A stretch of DNA of 11,584 bases from Syntrophorhabdaceae bacterium PtaU1.Bin034. Lineage in GTDB: Bacteria > Desulfobacterota_G > Syntrophorhabdia > Syntrophorhabdales > WCHB1-27. The notes under the pieces were generated by a model. The model did not search any database. It had not been told where the DNA came from and saw nothing but the letters and a program-made list of their open reading frames with translations. The stretch is from the NCBI GenBank assembly GCA_002067405.1, contig MVRP01000130.1, positions 1 through 11,584 of the forward strand, read 5' to 3'. Within the stretch, counting starts at the first letter, position 1; each line of letters starts with the position of its first letter. Both the position numbers and the translations under genes were made by a program. Shown here in pieces: positions 1 through 8,160 of the stretch.

Positions 1-839
1 GCCAGTTTCGGGTGGTAGGAAACGCCCCCGCCGATGATGCCCACGTCCCTTGTCTCGTTGCCTATCCGGTCCAGCGTGTCCGAGATGAAAGGGTAGATGT
101 TGCCTGCCAGGCAGAAGGCACATCGGGACGGGCAGCCTCTTGTCCCTTCAACGAGGAGCATGTCCGAGAATTCCGTTTGGCTGCTGACGATACTCGAAGC
201 GGCGAGCTCTCTGCCTTTGTACCTCTCTATATCGATCTTGAAATCAGGAGGAATAAAGCTTCTGACCGTGCCGTCGTCAGCGTAAGAAACATCGAGCTTT
301 CTCGGGTTGTAAGCCCACTTCCACGCGGACAGCGCTTCGACCGTATCCTCCCTTTTGCTGCCTCTCGTCTGGAGATACCGGTCGATGAACGGAGGAAGGC
401 ATGCTTCCACGTCTCCCATGATGAAGAGATCGAAAAAGTGTGCCACCGGTTCGGGGTTGGCCATTGCCAAAACCCCGCCGCCCACTATGATGGGCGCCCG
501 GTCACCCCTCTCCTCTGCCGCGACCGGGACGGAACCTGCCCGCAACATCTTTATAATATTGGGATAATCCATCTCGAAGGAGAGGGTGAAGAAGACTATT
601 TCAAAAGAGCTTAAAGGCCGGCCGCTCTCAATCGAAAGGGTTTTACCGTCAGCGTCGAGAAAAGCCCTTTCGCAGACGATGTCCGGGTGGTCGTTGAGCG
701 TGTGGTAAAGCAGGTGCATTGCCAGGTTGGACATGCCGATATAGTAGCTATTGGGAAAGGCTACACATACCGGCACCCTGTTTGTCCATTTCTTTAAGAC
801 AGTCCCTCGTTCCCGGGAGAGGATGTCCTTGCCTGCCAA
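1..839 (-). CDS. B12-binding-type radical SAM protein, N-terminal part (runs off the left edge)
   Basis: Only the first 279 codons lie in the window. The N-terminal part (about residues 20-160) looks like the cobalamin-binding-like domain of B12-type radical SAM proteins: FPNSYYIGMSNLA near 28-40, then the glycine-rich VGGGV at 119-123, NPEP at 128-131 and GDVEA at 142-146. The radical SAM core begins near residue 228 with GTRGCPSRCAFC, whose C236, C240 and C243 form the CxxxCxxC ligands of the 4Fe-4S cluster. GIIGGGVSYHP at 268-278 fits the next strand of the barrel. I chose TTG at 839 because the frame has no ATG or GTG between an in-frame TAA inside ftsZ and this codon, and the homologous-looking ILSRERGT segment begins five residues later. 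The preceding AGG and AGGA runs are a weak ribosome site. The gap to ftsZ is 7 nt, so co-transcription is likely. Genes of this kind follow ftsZ in some deltaproteobacteria (recalled, not searched). Substrate and function are unknown. Confidence 0.82.
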   Translation of the reverse strand, partial: MAGKDILSRERGTVLKKWTNRVPVCVAFPNSYYIGMSNLAMHLLYHTLNDHPDIVCERAFLDADGKTLSIESGRPLSSFEIVFFTLSFEMDYPNIIKMLRAGSVPVAAEERGDRAPIIVGGGVLAMANPEPVAHFFDLFIMGDVEACLPPFIDRYLQTRGSKREDTVEALSAWKWAYNPRKLDVSYADDGTVRSFIPPDFKIDIERYKGRELAASSIVSSQTEFSDMLLVEGTRGCPSRCAFCLAGNIYPFISDTLDRIGNETRDVGIIGGGVSYHPKL

Positions 840-846
840 GTCCTGC

Positions 847-1992
847 CTAATCTGCCTGCTTCCTTAAAAACGTGGGTATGTCGTAACGATCGTCATCGAG
901 ATCGATACTGCTTGCCGGTTTCGGTTTTACGTCCCGGTAATCGAGCTTGACGTTTCTCTTCAGATACGTGGGGACGCCCTTGTCGTCAAAAAGCCTTTCC
1001 CTCGTCCTCTCGGGCTTTTCCTCCGCCTTGGCAACCGCTTCCTCGAAGCCGGTCGCGATCACCGTGATCCTGACGCTGTCTTCCATTGATTCGTCAAAGA
1101 CCAAGCCCCATATGACGCGCGCTTCTTCGTGCGCTTGTTCCTGGATCAAGGTGGATGCCTCGTGCACCTCGTGGAGGGTCATGTTTGCGCTGCCCGTGAC
1201 GTTGATGAGTACGCCGCGAGCGCCGTGTATCGATATGTCTTCGAGGAGGGGGCTCGATATTGCTTTCTGGGCAGCCTCAATGGCCCGTCTTTCGCCCGAC
1301 GACATGCCGACGCCCATGATCGCCATGCCTCTCTCGCTCATGACGGTCTTCACATCCGCAAAGTCTACGTTCACGTGGCCCGACGAGACGATGAGGTCCG
1401 ATATGCTCCTTACGGCATAGAGAAGGACTTCATCTGCCTTGACGAATGCATCTTTTATGGTCATGTGTTTGCCGCCGACCGAGAGCAACCTCTGGTTAGG
1501 GATCGTAATAAGGGTATCGACATTTTCCTTCAGTTTGGTGAGACCGTCTTCTGCCTGGAAATTTCGCATTTTTCCTTCAAAGGCGAAGGGCTTTGTGACG
1601 ACCGCCACTGTCAGGGCACCCATTTCCTTCGATATCTCGGCAACGACGGGTGCCGCTCCCGTACCTGTGCCGCCGCCGAGGCCACAGGTAATGAAAACCA
1701 TGTCCGCACCTTTCAGATGCTCGGCGATTTGTTCCACGTCCTCAAGGGCCGCCTGTTTCCCGATCTCGGGATTGGCCCCGGCCCCCAGACCCCTGGTGAC
1801 CTTCGTGCCGATCTGAATCTTGGCAGCAGCCTTGTTGTTATTGAGGGACTGAATATCCGTGTTTACCGCCACGAACTCCACGCCCGGGAGCCCGGCTTCG
1901 ACCATGTTGTTGATGGCATTGCAGCCGCCACCGCCTATCCCGACAACCTTAAGCTTTGCAGAAAACCCGTTGCTTTCGTCCATATAAAACAT
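847..1992 (-). CDS. ftsZ: Cell division protein FtsZ
   Basis: FtsZ is the tubulin-like GTPase that polymerises into the Z ring and organises septal wall synthesis. The 381-residue length is normal. The GTP-binding domain starts with [11 protein letters not shown] (16-26). The tubulin signature GGGTGTG is at 106-112 and the T7 synergy loop NVDFADV at 208-214, which carries the aspartates that complete GTP hydrolysis in the neighbouring subunit. After residue about 318 a charged linker leads to a classic C-terminal conserved peptide, DIPTFLRK (371-378), the docking site for FtsA and other partners. The linker carries a second similar motif, VPTYLKR (340-346), described in the findings. The start is ATG at 1992, served by an AGGGGG run that begins at the ftsA stop codon. 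An in-frame ATG three codons later is a less well-spaced alternative. ftsZ lies 10 nt after ftsA, so it is very probably co-translated with its membrane anchor. Confidence 0.98.
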   Translation of the reverse strand: MFYMDESNGFSAKLKVVGIGGGGCNAINNMVEAGLPGVEFVAVNTDIQSLNNNKAAAKIQIGTKVTRGLGAGANPEIGKQAALEDVEQIAEHLKGADMVFITCGLGGGTGTGAAPVVAEISKEMGALTVAVVTKPFAFEGKMRNFQAEDGLTKLKENVDTLITIPNQRLLSVGGKHMTIKDAFVKADEVLLYAVRSISDLIVSSGHVNVDFADVKTVMSERGMAIMGVGMSSGERRAIEAAQKAISSPLLEDISIHGARGVLINVTGSANMTLHEVHEASTLIQEQAHEEARVIWGLVFDESMEDSVRITVIATGFEEAVAKAEEKPERTRERLFDDKGVPTYLKRNVKLDYRDVKPKPASSIDLDDDRYDIPTFLRKQAD

Positions 1993-1997
1993 GTCGT

Positions 1998-2003
1998 CCC
2001 CCT
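1998..2003 (-). promoter_or_regulatory. Ribosome binding site of ftsZ, touching the ftsA stop
   Basis: Read on the minus strand, an AGGGGG run sits 5 nt upstream of the ftsZ ATG, and its A is the last base of the ftsA TGA. Ribosomes finishing ftsA therefore end on the ftsZ ribosome site, an arrangement consistent with coupled production of FtsA and FtsZ. Confidence 0.7.
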
Positions 2004-3244
2004 CAGAAGATTTCTTTGAATAGTTCCTTCACTTTTTTCAATAGTCGTTTGTCGAGTAATTTTCGCAATGTTTCCCGTTTTTCGTACCCGCCCTTTTTCC
2101 ATTTGTCTTCCTGGAGCCCGTGCAGTATCAACCCCACGCCCGTCGCGTAAATCGGGTTGTTCACCACGTCCACGAGCCCGCCTATCCCTATGGGATTGCC
2201 TTTCCTTACCGGAAGACTGAAGATGCCTTCCGCCAGCTCAACGATACCTTCGAGGTTGGCGCAGCCGCCGGTGAGGACGATGCCCGATGCGAGGAGCTTT
2301 TCGTACCCTGATTTCCTGATCTCTTCGTGGATCAGGCTCAGGATCTCCTCTACCCGCGGTTCTATGATGTCCGCGAGGGTCTTGCGCATCAGGGTCCGCG
2401 GCTTTCTGCCGCCCACGCTCGGCACCTCGATGGTCTCGTTGGCGCCCACCATTTTTGAAAGGGCGCATCCGAACTTCTTCTTGATCTTTTCCGCTTCCTC
2501 TATGGGCGTGCGCAACCCGATGGCAATGTCGTTGGTGATATGGTTGCCACCGAGGGGAAGAATGGAAGTGTCCCTGATGCTGCCGTTGGCATAAACGGCG
2601 ATATCGCTTGTTCCTCCGCCGATGTCCACCACTGCCACGCCGATCTCCATCTCCTCCGGGGTGAGCACGGCTTCAGCCGAGGCAAGCTGCCCCAAAATGA
2701 GGTCATCCACGGAGAGCCCGCCGAGGTAGCAGCACTTGACGATGTTCTGGGCAGAGGCGATGGAGCCGGTCACGATGTGCACCTTGACCTCCAGCCGCAC
2801 GCCGCTCATTCCCACGGGGTCCTTGATGCCGTCCTGGTCATCCACGATGTATTCCTGGGGAATCACGTGGAGAATGTCCCTGTCGGCAGGGATCGGGACC
2901 GCTTTGGCGGCGTCCAGGGCCCGGGCAATATCATCCTTCCTGACCTCCTTGTCCTTGACCGCGACAACGCCGTTGCTATTGAAACTTTTGATATGGGACC
3001 CCGCAATGCCTGCAAGGCAGCCGCCGATCTTGATGCCGGCCATCAATTCCGCTTCTTCCAGCGCCTTCTTTATGGAGGTAACCGTGCTGTCTATGTTGAC
3101 CACAACCCCCTTGCGCAGGCCGGTTGACGGATAAGACCCTATGCCGGCGATATTTACCTTGTCGTCCACTATCTTGGCGACCACTACACAGATCTTTGTG
3201 CTGCCCACATCCAGGCTGACGAGGAATGTTCCGCTATCTGTCAT
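2003..3244 (-). CDS. ftsA: Cell division protein FtsA
   Basis: FtsA is the actin-family ATPase that tethers FtsZ filaments to the inner face of the membrane and recruits later divisome proteins. The product is 413 residues from the chosen start, normal for the family. The phosphate-1 motif is LDVGSTK (11-17), phosphate-2 is [12 protein letters not shown] (207-218) and the adenosine motif is [13 protein letters not shown] (321-333). The 1C subdomain should lie at roughly 80-165 (inferred). The tail, about 390-413, ends in [13 protein letters not shown], a basic amphipathic helix that fits the membrane-targeting sequence. I chose ATG at 3244 because AAGGGG sits 5 nt upstream of it. The alternative GTG at 3250 overlaps that site and would add only two residues. 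The start lies 2 nt after the ftsQ stop. ftsZ follows directly. Confidence 0.97.
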   Translation of the reverse strand: MTDSGTFLVSLDVGSTKICVVVAKIVDDKVNIAGIGSYPSTGLRKGVVVNIDSTVTSIKKALEEAELMAGIKIGGCLAGIAGSHIKSFNSNGVVAVKDKEVRKDDIARALDAAKAVPIPADRDILHVIPQEYIVDDQDGIKDPVGMSGVRLEVKVHIVTGSIASAQNIVKCCYLGGLSVDDLILGQLASAEAVLTPEEMEIGVAVVDIGGGTSDIAVYANGSIRDTSILPLGGNHITNDIAIGLRTPIEEAEKIKKKFGCALSKMVGANETIEVPSVGGRKPRTLMRKTLADIIEPRVEEILSLIHEEIRKSGYEKLLASGIVLTGGCANLEGIVELAEGIFSLPVRKGNPIGIGGLVDVVNNPIYATGVGLILHGLQEDKWKKGGYEKRETLRKLLDKRLLKKVKELFKEIF

Positions 3245-3246
3245 TG

Positions 3247-3948
3247 TCACCCCTTCTTCTCTTTAATGATGGCGCCTTTTTCAAAACGCGCATCGATGCA
3301 CTTGATGAGGAGGCCCCTCTTTTTCGCATCGTCGAGGACCGCAAGGGCGCGTTTCAGGCGCTCCAGTTGTTCCTCTTTTCCCAATATGATCTCGACCCCA
3401 TCGTCAAGGCTGAAGAGAGTGATGTTACCTTCGTTGTAGACCACTTCGGAAAGGTCGTCCTTCTTTATGACCCCCTGGTGTTCCCAACTGTTGATTTCCC
3501 TAAAGATGCTCCTCGCCTCGTCTTTTTCCTTGGCATTGATGATGAACAGGTCTTTTGTCTTACCCCTGATGAGGGTTCTGTACGGCTCGCCTTCCTCGTC
3601 CAGCATATGAATATCGCCCTTTGGCGTGACCCAGAGCGCTGAAGATACCCGTTCTTTCACGTCTATGAGAATAGAGAAGGGGAAGATCCGTTTTACGCTC
3701 ACCTCTTTCACGAAAGGATGGGAGACGATCGCTTGTTTGACCTGCCCCATATCTGTCCTGAATATGCTGTCTTTCAGAAACGGGTAGATTTTCGTGAGAA
3801 TCTCCGATTCTTCGAGCTGTTCCGCCCCTTTTATCTTGATGTTCTTGAGGAGGAACACCGGCTCCGTGCGAGAGAACAGATACATCAAAGTAAGCACGGA
3901 GAGGAGGCACATGGGAACAGCAAAGAGGAGATAGATGCTTCTTTTCAC
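3247..3948 (-). CDS. ftsQ: Cell division protein FtsQ (DivIB family)
   Basis: FtsQ is a bitopic inner-membrane divisome protein that links FtsA/FtsZ-side components to periplasmic septal synthases, classically through FtsB and FtsL. From the chosen start the product is 233 residues. A short basic cytoplasmic tail (MKRS) precedes one membrane segment at about 5-25. A POTRA-type domain follows at about 31-100 (FLLKNIKIKGAEQLEE to FSILIDVKER), then the beta-rich FtsQ domain, ending near CIDARFEKGAIIK (217-229). I chose GTG at 3948 because it overlaps the ddl stop as GTGA, the same junction type as at murD. An upstream ATG at 4017 in the same frame would overlap ddl by 73 nt and add a 23-residue polar cytoplasmic extension; FtsQ cytoplasmic tails vary in length, so it is not excluded. 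Sequence conservation in this family is low, so the assignment rests on topology, POTRA pattern and position between ddl and ftsA. Confidence 0.9.
   Translation of the reverse strand: MKRSIYLLFAVPMCLLSVLTLMYLFSRTEPVFLLKNIKIKGAEQLEESEILTKIYPFLKDSIFRTDMGQVKQAIVSHPFVKEVSVKRIFPFSILIDVKERVSSALWVTPKGDIHMLDEEGEPYRTLIRGKTKDLFIINAKEKDEARSIFREINSWEHQGVIKKDDLSEVVYNEGNITLFSLDDGVEIILGKEEQLERLKRALAVLDDAKKRGLLIKCIDARFEKGAIIKEKKG
3250..3255 (-). promoter_or_regulatory. Ribosome binding site that decides the ftsA start
   Basis: On the minus strand AAGGGG precedes ATG 3244 by 5 nt (TGACA, which includes the ftsQ stop). A competing GTG at 3250-3248 uses the last G of this run and would have no proper spacing, so the ATG is preferred. 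Confidence 0.6.
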
Positions 3949-4862
3949 GCCTTCAGACCCGCTCCTGAGAGAATTTCCTCGATCAGTTGATCGAAGGTCT
4001 TTCCGAGGTGCGCCCACGCCTTCGGCACGAGGGACGTCTCGGTCATGCCCGGCGAGGTGTTGATATCGATCACGGACGGCTCGTCCCCGTCGAGGATCAT
4101 ATCGATCCTCACGCAGCCGACAAGCTCGAAATGCCGGGATATGACGAGCGCTGTTTCGTGTGCTCTTTTTTCGACGTGAGGCGGCAGTGCCGCCGGCACC
4201 AGGTATTCGGTCATGCCTTTCGTGTACTTGGACTCGTAGTCGTAGAACCCCGATTTCGGCCTTACCTCGACGATGGGAAGAGCGACGCCGTTCACCACGC
4301 CGACTGTTATCTCCCGGCCCTTCACGTATTCCTCTATGAGGAGCTTCGAGTCATATTTGAAGCCCAGCTTGAGGGCCGGCTCTATTTCCCGTTCCTGCCG
4401 TACGATGGATATGCCCACCGTGGAGCCTTCCCGGGCCGGTTTCACCACAAAAGGAAGACCCAGGTTCACGGGGACGCCATTCTCCGCGCGGCGGATCTCG
4501 TAGCCGGGCGTCGGAATGCCGAGGCTCACGAGGGCGAGCTTCCCGATGCATTTATCCATGGAAAGGGCAGAACCGAGGACTCCCGGGCCGGTGTACGGTA
4601 TACCCATCATCTCAAGGAGGCCCTGGACAGTGCCGTCTTCGCCCCATCTGCCGTGAAGGGCGATGAAGGCCACTTCTATCTTTTCTTTTGCCACCCGGCC
4701 GGCAATGCTGCGGTCCGCATCGACCGCGACCGCGTTGTAGCCGCTCCTGATCAGGCTCGCGAGCACGGCGTTGCCGCTCTTCAACGAGATCTCCCGTTCG
4801 GAGGACATACCCCCCATGAAGACCCCGATCTTTTTCCGTTTCAGGTCTCTAATTCTGTCCAT
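3945..4862 (-). CDS. ddl: D-alanine--D-alanine ligase
   Basis: Ddl is a cytoplasmic ATP-grasp enzyme that joins two D-alanines, giving the dipeptide that MurF adds to the stem peptide. The 305-residue length is normal. The N-terminal substrate loop is VFMGGMSSEREISLKSG (14-30), with the conserved Glu of SERE. LHGRWGEDGTVQG is at 69-81, the ATP-grasp segment VVKPAREGSTVGI at 139-151, and the omega loop SKYTKGMTEYLVPA at 211-224. The metal-binding end has D254, then DINTSPGMT at 266-274. The position usually occupied by Glu just before the x-Asn (LExN in E. coli DdlB) is Asp266 here, a conservative change that should still allow metal binding. The start ATG at 4862 overlaps the end of murB by 14 nt and has a GGGGA run 4 nt upstream. 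The stop overlaps the ftsQ GTG. Confidence 0.97.
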   Translation of the reverse strand: MDRIRDLKRKKIGVFMGGMSSEREISLKSGNAVLASLIRSGYNAVAVDADRSIAGRVAKEKIEVAFIALHGRWGEDGTVQGLLEMMGIPYTGPGVLGSALSMDKCIGKLALVSLGIPTPGYEIRRAENGVPVNLGLPFVVKPAREGSTVGISIVRQEREIEPALKLGFKYDSKLLIEEYVKGREITVGVVNGVALPIVEVRPKSGFYDYESKYTKGMTEYLVPAALPPHVEKRAHETALVISRHFELVGCVRIDMILDGDEPSVIDINTSPGMTETSLVPKAWAHLGKTFDQLIEEILSGAGLKA

Positions 4863-5721
4863 TAAATCCCCACAATTCCACTTCTTCCTCCAGGGTTACC
4901 CCTGTCGCTTCCTGCACGCGCTTCTTCACCGTCTCGATCAGCCGTTTTATGTCCGACGCGGAAGCATTTCCCATATTCACGATGAAGTTGGGGTGTTTCT
5001 CTGATATGCACGCATCGCCGATCCTGAACCCCCTCAAACCGGCCTGATCGATATACCTCCAGCTCGGGTTGCCGTCCTTGTTCTTGAAGACGGAGCCTGC
5101 GGAGGGTAATTCCATGGGATGCTTCTCCTGGCGCTCGTGCCATACGTAGTCCATGTCGGCCCTGATCTGCCCCTGGTCTGCATCGCGCAGTTCGAAGGAG
5201 GCTGCGAGTATGCATTCTCCCTTGCAGAAGGACGAAGTCCTGTACCCGAACTTGATGTCTTTCTTCCCGATGGAGCGGATAACCCCGTTGAGCCCCACGA
5301 ATTTCACGGACGTGAGGCAATCGGAAATCGACACGCCGAAGCTGCCCGCATTCATTTTTATGGCACCCCCGACCGTTCCGGGGATACCGTAGAGCTTCTC
5401 TATGCCCGACAGCCGTCTTTCGGCGCACTGGCTGATGAGAAGCTTGAGGGGCATACCCGCAGCCACTTCGACGAGTGCGCCGCCGTCTGTCTTTTTAAAC
5501 TGAAGGTGCCGTATCCTCGTTGTCCTGATGACGCCCATATTCAGGCCGCTATCGGCAACAATGACATTGGTCCCGTTGCCGAGGAACCGGAAGGGCAGGT
5601 TCCTGTGACGAAACCAGCCGATGGCTGCCGACACGTCTTCTTCGTCCCTGGGGTAGAGCAGGTAAGGGACGGTGCCTCCCACCTTCATGGATGTGTATTT
5701 CCTCATTGATGCGTTCTTCAC
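4849..5721 (-). CDS. murB: UDP-N-acetylenolpyruvoylglucosamine reductase, type II
   Basis: MurB is the cytoplasmic FAD enzyme that uses NADPH to reduce UDP-GlcNAc-enolpyruvate to UDP-MurNAc. From the chosen start it has 290 residues. FAD-binding motifs are YTSMKVGG (9-16), LGNGTN (47-52) and GIPGTVGGAIKMNAGSFG (112-129). R161 lies in FGYRTSSF. The proton-donating serine is in PSAGSVFKN (206-214), and the catalytic C-terminal Glu is in LEEEVELWG (277-285). The short length and lack of the extra loop region fit type II MurB. I prefer GTG at 5721 because AAGGGG, part of which is the murC stop, lies 7 nt upstream. An upstream ATG at 5751 would overlap murC by 19 nt, add ten residues and have only a distant GAGG (12-13 nt). 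That longer form cannot be ruled out. Confidence 0.95.
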   Translation of the reverse strand: MKNASMRKYTSMKVGGTVPYLLYPRDEEDVSAAIGWFRHRNLPFRFLGNGTNVIVADSGLNMGVIRTTRIRHLQFKKTDGGALVEVAAGMPLKLLISQCAERRLSGIEKLYGIPGTVGGAIKMNAGSFGVSISDCLTSVKFVGLNGVIRSIGKKDIKFGYRTSSFCKGECILAASFELRDADQGQIRADMDYVWHERQEKHPMELPSAGSVFKNKDGNPSWRYIDQAGLRGFRIGDACISEKHPNFIVNMGNASASDIKRLIETVKKRVQEATGVTLEEEVELWGFNGQN

Positions 5722-5732
5722 GACCTGTCCCC

Positions 5733-7106
5733 TTATGCCCGGCTGCCCCATAGAGCCGAAAGTTCCTCTCCTATTTTGTAGATGTCGCCTGCGCCAAGGG
5801 TGACCACCATGTCGCCCGGTTTGGCCATATTGGTCACGGCATCGATTATTTCCTCTTTTGTCGGCACGAACATGACGTTCCTGTGACCCCCCGACCGTAT
5901 CCTGTCTGCAAGCAGGCTTCCCGAAATCCCGTCTATCCTGTCTTCCGATGCCGCGTATATCTCCGTAATAATGAGCGTGTCGGCATCATCGAAGGAGGTG
6001 ACGAACTCATCGAGCAGCGCCTTTGTCCTCGAATAACGGTGAGGCTGAAAAGCGACGAGCACTCTTCCCTTCCACATGGACCGGATGGCTGAAAGGGTAG
6101 CCTTGATCTCGGTGGGGTGGTGGCCGTAATCGTCGATCAACTTTATGTCCTTGTCGCATTTTAATTCGAGCCTGCGGTGAATGCCGCCGAACTGTCCGAG
6201 TGCATCCTGCATCACGTCGAATGTGACGTTCAGTTCCATGCCGACCGCTATCGCTGCGAGGGCATTGACCACGTTATGGACACCCGGAGTCGAGAGCGTG
6301 ATCTCTCCCAGCTTTTCATTCTTGTGCAGCACGTCGAACCGCGTGCTGAAACCTTCGTGCCGCAGGTTGACGGCCCTCAGCTCCGCCTTTTCCGAAAGAC
6401 CGTAGGTGACGTGTCTCCGTTTGAGGGACGGGATAAGGCTTGCGAGGTTCTCGTTGTCGATGCATACGATGACGACGCCGAAAAAGGGCACCTTGTTCAT
6501 GAAAGCAAGGAAGGCTGCCTTGATCTCATCCAGATCCTTGTAATGGTCGAGGTGTTCCAGATCGATGTTGGTGACCACCGCGAGGCTCGGAAAAAGAAGC
6601 AGGAAGCTGCCGTCGCTTTCGTCTGCCTCTGCGACGAGATACTGGCCGGAGCCGAGTTTCGCGTTCGTGCCTATGCTGTTGAGCCGACCCCCTATCACGC
6701 AGGTAGGGTCAAGGCCCGCATTACGGAGCACCGACGCCACGAGCGAGGTGGTCGTCGTCTTGCCGTGGGCACCCGCGACTGCGACGCTGAACTTCATCCT
6801 CATCAGCTCCGCAAGCATCTCGGCCCGCTGGATAACGGGTATGAGCCGCCTTTTCGCCTCCTGCACCTCGGGGTTGTCCGCCCGTACCGCAGAGGACGTT
6901 ACCACCACGTGCACATCCTCGATGTTCTCCGGCCCATGCCCGTAAAAGACCCGCGCTCCAAGGCGCTCAAGCCTGGCCGTTATGTCCGTCTTCCGAAGGT
7001 CCGATCCGGTCACTTTGAAGCCGAGGTTGAGGAGCACTTCGGCTATCCCGCTCATGCCGATACCGCCGATTCCTATAAAATGGATCTTCTCTATCTTATG
7101 AAACAC
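5733..7106 (-). CDS. murC: UDP-N-acetylmuramate--L-alanine ligase
   Basis: MurC is a cytoplasmic Mur ligase that adds L-alanine to UDP-MurNAc with ATP, the first amino acid step of the stem peptide. The product is 457 residues, normal for the family. The UDP-sugar domain starts with IHFIGIGGIGMSGIAEVL (8-25). The ATP P-loop is GAHGKTTTTS (112-121). EADESDGSF at 160-168 and DLEHLDHY at 182-189 are central-domain metal and substrate motifs, and the C-terminal domain opens near 310 with HRRLE, followed by DDYGHHPTEIKATL (325-338) and FQPHRYSRT (353-361). The HHP and HRYSRT motifs are specific to MurC and Mpl-type ligases; the cluster position favours MurC. The start is GTG at 7106, overlapping the last 11 nt of murG. 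No ATG lies close by in frame. Confidence 0.97.
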   Translation of the reverse strand: MFHKIEKIHFIGIGGIGMSGIAEVLLNLGFKVTGSDLRKTDITARLERLGARVFYGHGPENIEDVHVVVTSSAVRADNPEVQEAKRRLIPVIQRAEMLAELMRMKFSVAVAGAHGKTTTTSLVASVLRNAGLDPTCVIGGRLNSIGTNAKLGSGQYLVAEADESDGSFLLLFPSLAVVTNIDLEHLDHYKDLDEIKAAFLAFMNKVPFFGVVIVCIDNENLASLIPSLKRRHVTYGLSEKAELRAVNLRHEGFSTRFDVLHKNEKLGEITLSTPGVHNVVNALAAIAVGMELNVTFDVMQDALGQFGGIHRRLELKCDKDIKLIDDYGHHPTEIKATLSAIRSMWKGRVLVAFQPHRYSRTKALLDEFVTSFDDADTLIITEIYAASEDRIDGISGSLLADRIRSGGHRNVMFVPTKEEIIDAVTNMAKPGDMVVTLGAGDIYKIGEELSALWGSRA

Positions 7107-8160
7107 GTGCTTGAATCCCCCTTACTACTTTCTGTTCCGCATCTTCTACGTATATTGACCTGATGTTCTCACTCATGCGCCCCAGTTCTTCCGGGTTCTC
7201 CCTCAGCTCGGTAATGGCGGTGTAGAGCCTTTCTCCTGATAGTTCGTCATTTCCTATGACGTGTCCGCCTCCGGCACGCTCAACGTACGAGGCGTTTTTC
7301 CACTGGTGACCGCCCGCCGAGAAAGGGTAGGGGACGAGGATGGCCGGTTTGCCGAAGTATGCAAGCTCAAAGATCGTCGACGCGCCGGCCCGCGCGACAA
7401 CCACATCGGCAAGGTTGTAGTACTTTTCCATTTCATCCGTAAAGGCAAAGACCTGATGGGACGTGCCGAATCCCTCGTATCCCCCTTTTATGCGTTCGAA
7501 ATCCTCTCCTCCCGTCTGATGATAAAGCACTGTCTGCTTGAAGGCCTCCAGGTACGGCAGCAGCTGTAAGACCGCGTTGTTTATGCTCCGCGCCCCTCTG
7601 CTTCCGCCGAACACGAAGATATTGAAGTTCCGGTCCGGCTTCTCTCCCCTTTTTCCGCGCATGTTCCTGCGGATCGGGTTGCCGGTATGGATAACGTCCC
7701 TGGCTCTGAGATACTTCGCCGTGTCGTCGAAACTGATGAAAGTCGCCTTGACCTTGCGGGCAAGCAGCTTGTTTGCCATGCCGGGGATCACATTCTGCTC
7801 ATGGATGAAGCAGGGCTTCCGGAGCAACAGGCCGGCGAGGACAACAGGCACCGAAGTGAAGCCTCCCATGCCGAGGATCGCATCCGGCTTTTCCGTCTTG
7901 ATGACCCGGATCGCCTGGGTCGTTCCCTTCACCACCGCCAGGACCGTCTTTGCCTTGTCTGCAGGGCTTCTACCCGTGAACGGTTTTGCCTCTATCTTTA
8001 TGAGCCTGAACCCGTAGCCCGGGATCAGCCGCTCTTCGAGCCCATAAGGCGTTCCCGTGAAGAAAACCTCGTTCCCCTTGTCCGCCGCGAATGCCTCTGC
8101 CACGGACACGCCGGGGAAAATGTGGCCTCCTGTTCCTCCTGCCGCGATGAGAAGCTTCAT
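7096..8160 (-). CDS. murG: UDP-GlcNAc:undecaprenyl-PP-MurNAc-pentapeptide GlcNAc transferase
   Basis: MurG is a membrane-associated GT28 glycosyltransferase on the cytoplasmic face. It adds GlcNAc to lipid I to make lipid II. The product is 354 residues with the two Rossmann-like halves of the family. In the N-terminal half are GGTGGHIFPG (8-17), the first glycine loop, and HEQNVIPGMANK (120-131). In the C-terminal half are FGGSRGARSINNAV (184-197), a QTGG turn (215-218), and the UDP-GlcNAc site RAGASTIFEL (257-266), ending in PYP...GGHQ..NA (277-290), with E265 and HQ 285-286 at the positions that bind the nucleotide sugar. The ATG at 8160 shares ATGA with the stop of the upstream membrane gene. 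The reading frame stays open further upstream, but that part overlaps the neighbouring gene and has no MurG features. Confidence 0.98.
   Translation of the reverse strand: MKLLIAAGGTGGHIFPGVSVAEAFAADKGNEVFFTGTPYGLEERLIPGYGFRLIKIEAKPFTGRSPADKAKTVLAVVKGTTQAIRVIKTEKPDAILGMGGFTSVPVVLAGLLLRKPCFIHEQNVIPGMANKLLARKVKATFISFDDTAKYLRARDVIHTGNPIRRNMRGKRGEKPDRNFNIFVFGGSRGARSINNAVLQLLPYLEAFKQTVLYHQTGGEDFERIKGGYEGFGTSHQVFAFTDEMEKYYNLADVVVARAGASTIFELAYFGKPAILVPYPFSAGGHQWKNASYVERAGGGHVIGNDELSGERLYTAITELRENPEELGRMSENIRSIYVEDAEQKVVRGIQARVS

Noticed and set aside
840..846. Possible terminator after ftsZ
   Set aside because: The gap is only 7 nt and shows no stem followed by a T run; the next gene's frame begins immediately.
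1129..2019. Plus-strand open frame of 296 codons opposite ftsZ
   Set aside because: Antisense shadow of ftsZ, with no ribosome site or motif support.
3949..4017. Longer FtsQ starting at ATG 4017
   Set aside because: It needs a 73 nt overlap with ddl; the GTGA junction at 3948 is simpler, although the longer form is not impossible.
6177..7163. Long plus-strand open frame of 328 codons opposite murC
   Set aside because: It lies wholly opposite the well-supported murC, its product has no recognisable domain and is rich in His, Arg and Asp as expected from antisense of a GC-rich gene.
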